A stretch of DNA of 11,048 nt, taken from the NCBI GenBank assembly GCA_036562635.1, contig DATCJU010000004.1, forward strand, positions 1 to 11,048. Direction: 5' to 3'. The stretch comes from DATCJU01 sp036562635 (lineage in GTDB: Bacteria > Actinomycetota > Actinomycetes > Mycobacteriales > Pseudonocardiaceae). A model generated the notes under the pieces. The model was not told the origin of the DNA and did no database searches. It was given only the letters and a program-made list of their open reading frames with translations. The position numbers were made by a program, and so were the translations under genes. This document shows positions 7,256 through 11,048 of the stretch, in pieces. The stretch's first letter is position 1. Each line of letters begins with the position of its first letter.

Positions 7256-8230
7256 TCAGCGCCCGGCCCAGCGCCGCCAGACCGCGTTCCGGCCCACCAC
7301 GGCCCGGCGGCCGATCGCGGACCGGGCGCGCAGCGTCGCCGGCAACCGGGTGGCGATCTCGGCCAGCACCCGCAGCCGCAACCGGACCCGGAAGTTCGCC
7401 GCGTCCGGCACCGGACGGCCCAGGGCCCGTCGCACCGGCAGCAGTAGGGTGATCGCGGTGAACCGGAGGAGTTCCCGCGCGGCCACCACGGCCGGCGCGC
7501 AGCGCAGCAGGGCGAGCAGCCGGTTGCGTTCGTTCCAGCGATGGAACGCGACCGAGCCCGGCCGGGTGCTGGCCCCGTGCCGGTGCCGGACCCGCGCCTC
7601 CGGCACCACGACGACGGCCCGACCGGCCAGGCGCAGCCGCCAGGCCGTGTCCGTGTCCTCGTAGTAGCAGAAGAAGTGCGCCGGCACCCCGCCGCAGGCC
7701 CGCAGCTCCGCGGTGCGCACCAGCACCGCCCCACCGCAGAAGCCGAACACCTCCACCGCCCGGGAGCCGGGCGGAGCGGGTGCGACCCCCGTCAGGTCCG
7801 CGCCGTGCCCGTCCCGGGTCAGTCGTACCCCGGCCGACTGCACCGAGCCGTCCGCACGCAGCAGCACCGAGCCGGCCGCCGCGGCGTGCGGCTCGGCGTC
7901 CAGTGCGTCCTCCAGGGCGGCCAGCCAGCCGGGCTCGGGGGCGGCGTCGTCGTTCAGCCAGGCCACGAACTCGGTGTCGACCCGGTCCAGCACCGCGGCC
8001 AGCCCGCCCGCGTAGCCCAGGTTGGCGGCCAGGCGCCGCACCGTCGGCGCCGAGGGGTGTGCGGCCAGCAGGTCCGCGGTCCCGTCGTCGGAGGCGTTGT
8101 CCACCACGATCGTCCGGTGTGGACGTGTCTGCGTGGCCAGGGCGTCCAGGCAGGCGGTGATGTGCTCCCGCCCCCGCCAGGTGACCACCACGACGGTCGA
8201 CCGCACCGGCCGCTGTTCGTCACCCACCAC
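7256..8230 (-). CDS. Glycosyltransferase family 2, rhamnosyltransferase-like
   Basis: From the GTG at 8230 this is a 324-residue GT2 (GT-A) enzyme. Seen in order are STVVVVTWRG (residues 11-20), IVVDNASDDGT (41-51), NLGYAGG (70-76), the metal site WLNDDAAP (91-98), GFCGGAVLVR (163-172) and FFCYYEDTDTAWRL (186-199), with Glu191-Asp192 as the acidic pair. These signatures fit WbbL/RfbF-like rhamnosyltransferases, but the donor is not proven. The C-terminal part is basic with one moderately hydrophobic stretch (ELLRFTAITLLLPV), consistent with membrane association. The frame is open to an ATG at 8335, but the added 35 codons include CTA, CGA, AGA and CAA, unlike the rest, and would cover the direct repeats of the divergent control region. 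I therefore prefer 8230 (or the adjacent GTG at 8227). The minus strand has TACCGT 8 bases before 8230, suggesting a leaderless start. Confidence 0.82.
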   Translation of the reverse strand: MVGDEQRPVRSTVVVVTWRGREHITACLDALATQTRPHRTIVVDNASDDGTADLLAAHPSAPTVRRLAANLGYAGGLAAVLDRVDTEFVAWLNDDAAPEPGWLAALEDALDAEPHAAAAGSVLLRADGSVQSAGVRLTRDGHGADLTGVAPAPPGSRAVEVFGFCGGAVLVRTAELRACGGVPAHFFCYYEDTDTAWRLRLAGRAVVVVPEARVRHRHGASTRPGSVAFHRWNERNRLLALLRCAPAVVAARELLRFTAITLLLPVRRALGRPVPDAANFRVRLRLRVLAEIATRLPATLRARSAIGRRAVVGRNAVWRRWAGR

Positions 8231-8349
8231 GCCGGTGGACGGTAGCGGCCCGTTCCCCGGTCCGGTGCCGCGGGTGGGGGACCGGTGATCTCGATCGGAG
8301 TGCTCGGGTTGTCTCGATCGGAGTAGCCCGGTCATGGCAGGCTGCGCAG
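8231..8349. promoter_or_regulatory. Divergent control region of the two glycosyltransferase arms
   Basis: This stretch separates the minus-strand GT2 from the plus-strand GT4-B. It contains a pair of 13-bp direct repeats. A -10-like TACCGT (minus strand, complement of 8239-8244) precedes the GT2 start. On the plus strand, TTGTCT at 8309-8314 is a possible -35, but no convincing -10 follows. If the longer GT2 start at 8335 were real, only 14 bases would separate the two divergent genes, too little for promoters. Confidence 0.45.
8289..8324. repeat. 13-bp direct repeat pair at 23-bp spacing, likely operator
   Basis: TCTCGATCGGAGT occurs perfectly at 8289-8301 and 8312-8324. Start-to-start distance is 23 bp, close to two turns of the helix, so both copies face the same side of the DNA. 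Each copy contains CTC-N5-GAG around a CGATCG core, so each has partial dyad symmetry, as a dimeric regulator would bind. Similarity extends weakly for another seven bases (GCTCGGG and AGCCCGG). Confidence 0.6.
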
Positions 8350-9486
8350 GTGCCCGAGCTTGTCGTTCTCGCCGAACAACTGCTCGCCCCCGTTCCCGGG
8401 GGTACCGGAAGGTACACGCGCGAACTGGTCACCGCGCTCGCCGCCACCACCCCTCCGGGCTGGGAGGTCACCACCGTGATCGCCCGGAACGCCGACCCCG
8501 CGCCCGCGGTGCTGCCCGGGGTGAACGGCCCACGCATGCTGCGCCTGCCGCGACGGGCACTCGTCGCGGCCTGGGAGTACGGCCTGCCGTTGTGGCCGGG
8601 TGGCGACGCGGTGCACGCACCGACACCGCTGGCGCCGCCCCGACCCCGTCGCGGACGCACCCTGGTGGTCACCGTCCACGACACCGTGCCGTGGACCCAC
8701 CCGGAGACCCTGACCCGCCGCGGTGCGGCCTGGCACCGCAGGATGGTGCGCCGGGCCGCGGAGACGGCCGACGCCCTGGTGGTGCCGACGGCGGCGGTGG
8801 CCGCCGAACTCGGCCGGTACGTGCCGGGGGCGGCGCGGGCGCACGTGGTGGGGGAGGGCGTGGCCCGGTCCCTGTCCCGGCTGCCCGACCCGGAGGAGGC
8901 GGAGCGGATCGCCACGCGGTTGGAGCTGCCCCGGGACTACGTGCTGGCCGTGGGGACCCTGGAACCGCGCAAGGGCATCGACGTGCTGGTGGAGGCGATG
9001 GCCCGGCGGGACGCCCCCGACCTGCCGTTGGTGCTGGTCGGTGCGCGGGGCTGGGGGAACGTCGACCCGTACGAGCTGGCCCGGCGGCACCAGTACCCGA
9101 CGGGTCGGATGCGGGTGCTGGGCCGGATCAGCGACGCCGAGCTCGCCGTCGTGCTGCACCGGGCCAGCGTGCTGGCCGTGCCCAGCCGCGCCGAGGGCTT
9201 CGGCCTGCCGTTGCTGGAGGCGATGGCGGTCGGGGTTCCCGTGGTGCACACGGACGCCCCCGCCCTGGTGGAGGTCGCGGGCGGGGCCGGTCTGACGGTG
9301 CGCCGCGGGGACCCGGTGGCCCTGGCCCGCGGGTTGCGGGCCGTGGTGGACGACCCGCGGCGGGCGAAGACGATGGTGGAGGCCGGTCGTCACCGGGCGG
9401 CCCGGTTCACCTGGGAGCGCGCGGCTCAGGCGGTGTGGGCGTTGCACGTGCAGCTGTACCACGCCCGCTCCTCGGGACTGCGGTGA
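8350..9486 (+). CDS. Glycosyltransferase family 4, MtfB-like (GT4-B)
   Basis: This is a 378-residue GT-B enzyme starting with GTG; the only ribosome-site candidate is a weak GGCAGG 8 bases upstream. The acceptor loop is GGTGRYTREL (17-26). VTVHDTVPW (107-115) is the His-Asp segment, and GTLEPRKGID (202-211) holds the donor-phosphate pair Arg207-Lys208. VPSRAEGFGLPLLEAM (277-292) contains the EX7E pair Glu282/Glu290. The segment that usually reads GVD in this family is EGVARSL (169-175) here, so its aspartate is missing. There is no membrane segment. It is divergent from the GT2 gene across the repeat-containing control region, and followed after 129 bp by a paralogous GT4. Cytoplasmic glycan assembly from a nucleotide-sugar donor is expected; the sugar is unknown. 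Confidence 0.88.
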   Translation: MPELVVLAEQLLAPVPGGTGRYTRELVTALAATTPPGWEVTTVIARNADPAPAVLPGVNGPRMLRLPRRALVAAWEYGLPLWPGGDAVHAPTPLAPPRPRRGRTLVVTVHDTVPWTHPETLTRRGAAWHRRMVRRAAETADALVVPTAAVAAELGRYVPGAARAHVVGEGVARSLSRLPDPEEAERIATRLELPRDYVLAVGTLEPRKGIDVLVEAMARRDAPDLPLVLVGARGWGNVDPYELARRHQYPTGRMRVLGRISDAELAVVLHRASVLAVPSRAEGFGLPLLEAMAVGVPVVHTDAPALVEVAGGAGLTVRRGDPVALARGLRAVVDDPRRAKTMVEAGRHRAARFTWERAAQAVWALHVQLYHARSSGLR

Positions 9487-9615
9487 CCCCACGGGGAGGT
9501 TCACGGCGTGACCGGGTGTGTCCGGGACGTGTCACCGAGTTTCGCAGGTGGGCGAATGGGAACAATTCTCTCCATTCCGGAACAGGTGCCGGAGGGCGCA
9601 CCGTAACCTGACCGG
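9487..9615. promoter_or_regulatory. Intergenic region upstream of GT4-C with an imperfect dyad
   Basis: This 129-bp gap separates two co-directional GT4 genes, so the second may have its own promoter. GAATGG (9554-9559) and CCATTC (9572-9577) are perfect 6-base arms around 12 bases, in an unusually AT-containing patch for this genome. TGACCGGGTGT occurs at 9509-9519 and again at 9609-9619, the second copy covering the GTG start. No strong terminator follows GT4-B. Confidence 0.4.
9579..9609 (+). promoter_or_regulatory. Candidate promoter for a leaderless GT4-C transcript
   Basis: TAACCT (9604-9609) fits the actinobacterial -10 pattern TANNNT and ends 6 bases before the GTG at 9616, the distance expected for transcription starting at the start codon. 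There is no housekeeping-type -35. However, GGAAC at 9579-9583 followed after 19 bases by GTAACC resembles promoters of stress-type (ECF) sigma factors. The GTG has no ribosome site directly before it, which supports a leaderless start. Confidence 0.4.
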
Positions 9616-10767
9616 GTGTCCTCTGCCGAACCCCGCGTGCTCGTCGACGCCACCGCCGTGCCCGCGGATCGTGGGGGCGTCGGGCGATACGTGGACTCCC
9701 TGGTGGCTGCGCTCGACGCCGACGGGGCCCGGCTGACCGTGGTGTGTCAGATCCGGGACGCGCAGCTCTACGCCGAGCTCGCCCCGGGCTCGCGGATCGT
9801 TCCGGTCGCCGAGTCCTACGCCACGCGCACCGCCCGGATCACGTGGGAGCAGACCGGCCTGCCCCTGCTGGTGCGTCGGCTGGGCGTGCAGGTGGTGCAC
9901 TCGCCGCACTACACGACACCCCTGGCCAATCCCGTGGCCTCGGTGGTCACCCTGCACGACGCCACCTTCTTCACCGACGCCGAGCTGCACTCCCCGGTCA
10001 AGGCGCGGTTCTTCCGCAGCTGGACCCGCCTGTCCCTGCGCCGGGCCGAGGTCTGCGTGGTGCCCAGCAGGGCCACGGCCGGTGAGCTGATCCGCCTGGC
10101 GCGGGCCGAGCCCGGCCGCCTGCACGTCGCGCACCACGGCGTGGACGTCGAACGGTTCCATCCCCCGTCCGCCGAGGAGGTCGCCACGGTCCGGGCGGCT
10201 CTGGGTCTGGGCGCCACCCCCTACGTGGCGTTCCTGGGCGCTCTGGAGCCCCGCAAGAACGTGCCGGCACTGATCCGGGGGTTCGCCATGGCCTGCCAGG
10301 GGCGGAGTGATCCACCGGCCCTGGTGCTGGCCGGGCAGCCCGGCTGGGACGACAAGGTGGAGCGGGCCCTGGACTCGGTTCCGCACCGCCTGCGGGTCAT
10401 CCGGGCCGGCTACCTGCCGTTCGAGCAGCTCGCCGGGTTCCTGGGCGGGTCGGACCTGGTGGCCTACCCGAGCCTGGGCGAGGGCTTCGGCCTGCCGGTG
10501 CTGGAGGCGATGGCCTGCGGGGCGTGTGTGTTGACCACCCGACGGCTGAGCCTGCCCGAGGTCGGTGGGGACGCGGTCGCCTACTGCGGGACGGGTGCCG
10601 CGGACATCGCGGCGGCGATCTCCGCCCTGCTGGACGACCCCGCCGAGCGGGCCACGCTCGCCGCCGCGGCGCACCGGCGCTCCAAGGAGTTCAGTTGGGC
10701 GTCCTGCGCCGTCCGCCATCGCGAGGCCTACGAGCGGGCGTATTTCCGGTGGCGTCGCCAGTACTGA
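9616..10767 (+). CDS. Glycosyltransferase family 4, MtfB-like (GT4-C)
   Basis: This 383-residue GT-B enzyme is a paralogue of the other two single-domain GT4 proteins in the window. RVLVDATAVPADRGGVGRYV (7-26) holds the acceptor loop. VVTLHDATFF (110-119) is the His-Asp segment, and AHHGVDVERF (172-181) has the canonical GVD. FLGALEPRKNVPALI (206-220) contains Arg213-Lys214 for donor phosphates, and GEGFGLPVLEAM (288-299) contains the EX7E pair Glu289/Glu297. It has no signal or membrane helix. The GTG start is set by the homology, which begins at once, and lies 6 bases after a TAACCT box with no Shine-Dalgarno sequence. wbbL begins 81 bp downstream in the same direction. A role in building a wall polysaccharide alongside WbbL is inferred from position; the donor is unknown. 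Confidence 0.9.
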   Translation: MSSAEPRVLVDATAVPADRGGVGRYVDSLVAALDADGARLTVVCQIRDAQLYAELAPGSRIVPVAESYATRTARITWEQTGLPLLVRRLGVQVVHSPHYTTPLANPVASVVTLHDATFFTDAELHSPVKARFFRSWTRLSLRRAEVCVVPSRATAGELIRLARAEPGRLHVAHHGVDVERFHPPSAEEVATVRAALGLGATPYVAFLGALEPRKNVPALIRGFAMACQGRSDPPALVLAGQPGWDDKVERALDSVPHRLRVIRAGYLPFEQLAGFLGGSDLVAYPSLGEGFGLPVLEAMACGACVLTTRRLSLPEVGGDAVAYCGTGAADIAAAISALLDDPAERATLAAAAHRRSKEFSWASCAVRHREAYERAYFRWRRQY

Positions 10768-10848
10768 TCACGGGTGTCGCCCGCCGAGACGATTCCGCCC
10801 CGGGAGCCGCGTCCTGGCACGATCCGGGGGGCGGCAGAATGTGACGGC
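10768..10848. promoter_or_regulatory. Short gap before wbbL with weak promoter-like elements
   Basis: CAGAAT (10835-10840) matches TATAAT at four of six positions and ends 8 bases before the GTG at 10849. CTGGCA (10814-10819) matches TTGACA at four of six, but the 15-base spacing is short. No ribosome site adjoins the GTG. Read-through from GT4-C is equally possible because no terminator hairpin was seen. Confidence 0.3.
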
Positions 10849-11048
10849 GTGACGGCGCCGACACAGCACGAACAGCCCACCGAATACGGCGACGAACTGG
10901 CCGTGGTCACCGTGACCTACTCGCCGGGGGAGGTACTGGACCGTTTCCTGGACACCCTGACCAAGGCCACGAGCCGGCGGGTGCGGGTGGTGCTGGCCGA
11001 CAACGGCTCGGTGGACGGTGCTCCGGAGCGGGCGGCCGAGCGTGACGG
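10849..11048 (+). CDS. wbbL: WbbL-type rhamnosyltransferase of the galactan linker, 3' end cut by the window edge
   Basis: Only the first 66 codons (plus two bases) are in the window. After about 17 polar residues the frame reads AVVTVTYSPGEVLDRFLDTL (18-37) and VRVVLADNGSVDGAPE (45-60), the opening strand and nucleotide-binding DNGS of a GT2 domain. From memory this resembles the start of M. tuberculosis WbbL (Rv3265c), including the uncommon VTYSPG and LADNGS wording, better than it resembles general GT2 enzymes. WbbL transfers rhamnose from dTDP-L-rhamnose to GlcNAc-PP-decaprenol, making the arabinogalactan linker on the inner membrane face. The nearby rmlB, rmlD and LCP genes support this. 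The GTG at 10849 is the only upstream start that stays open: the GTG at 10841 runs into a stop after three codons. The catalytic part lies outside the window. Confidence 0.83.
   Translation, partial: MTAPTQHEQPTEYGDELAVVTVTYSPGEVLDRFLDTLTKATSRRVRVVLADNGSVDGAPERAAERD

Noticed and set aside
4321..7452. Open reading frame of more than 1000 codons on the plus strand, opposite the GT2-GT4 gene
   Set aside because: It is His/Gln/Arg/Val-rich without domains and mirrors a minus-strand gene with clear GT2 and GT4 motifs. Long antisense frames are expected in very GC-rich coding DNA. It also crosses the non-coding 343-bp gap.
8289..8324. Short CRISPR-like repeats
   Set aside because: There are only two 13-bp copies with a 10-bp gap, far too short and too few for a CRISPR array; an operator pair fits better.
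8332..9504. 390-codon minus-strand open frame opposite GT4-B
   Set aside because: It is His/Gln/Arg/Gly-rich without domains and covers the divergent control region; the plus-strand GT4-B has full motifs.
9484..9535. Terminator after GT4-B (CCCC-AC-GGGG and a GTGAC/GTCAC pair)
   Set aside because: The first has a 2-base loop and the second only a 5-bp stem across 18 bases; neither is better than chance in DNA this rich in GC.
9532..10719. 395-codon minus-strand open frame opposite GT4-C
   Set aside because: Its composition is that of an antisense shadow (Gly, Gln, His, Arg), and GT4-C on the plus strand has all the family motifs.

Overview
The window comes from a very GC-rich actinomycete chromosome. 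Third codon positions are almost always G or C, GTG starts are common, and the gene content is that of a cell wall with a rhamnose-containing linker. The last gene is close to mycobacterial WbbL. It lies near an LCP-family ligase and rmlD, as in the Mycobacterium tuberculosis order Rv3267 (LCP) / Rv3266c (rmlD) / Rv3265c (wbbL). I infer a mycolata- or Pseudonocardiales-type organism with arabinogalactan; the genus cannot be read from this sequence.

Layout. (1) 1-1037, minus: an LCP phosphotransferase, cut by the left edge. (2) 1038-1244: divergent intergenic region with two short dyads. (3) 1245-3229, plus: rmlB and rmlD, enzymes of dTDP-L-rhamnose synthesis. (4) 3231-3260: a strong hairpin between convergent genes. 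(5) 3282-8230, minus: a GT4 glycosyltransferase, an 843-residue GT2-GT4 fusion starting one base upstream of it, then a 343-bp structured gap and a separate GT2. (6) 8231-8349: a divergent control region with a 23-bp-spaced direct repeat. (7) 8350-10767, plus: two more GT4 enzymes of the MtfB-like type. (8) 10849-11048, plus: the first 66 codons of wbbL, cut by the right edge.

How the genes work together. RmlB and RmlD help make dTDP-L-rhamnose. WbbL adds rhamnose to GlcNAc-PP-polyprenol, the linker that joins galactan to peptidoglycan. LCP enzymes attach finished lipid-linked polymers to peptidoglycan. Between the linker genes sits a block of four glycosyltransferase genes (five catalytic domains), oriented outward from 8231-8349. 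These probably assemble or decorate a rhamnose-containing envelope polysaccharide, but their donors and acceptors cannot be deduced from sequence alone. rmlA, rmlC, a flippase and a polymerase are not in the window.

No tRNA, rRNA, CRISPR array, insertion sequence or phage gene was seen. The most interesting points are the glycosyltransferase block inside the linker locus, the GT2-GT4 fusion, the control region at 8231-8349 (which also argues for a shorter GT2 gene), the hairpins at 7057-7104 and 7211-7236, and apparently leaderless GTG starts at 9616 and 10849.
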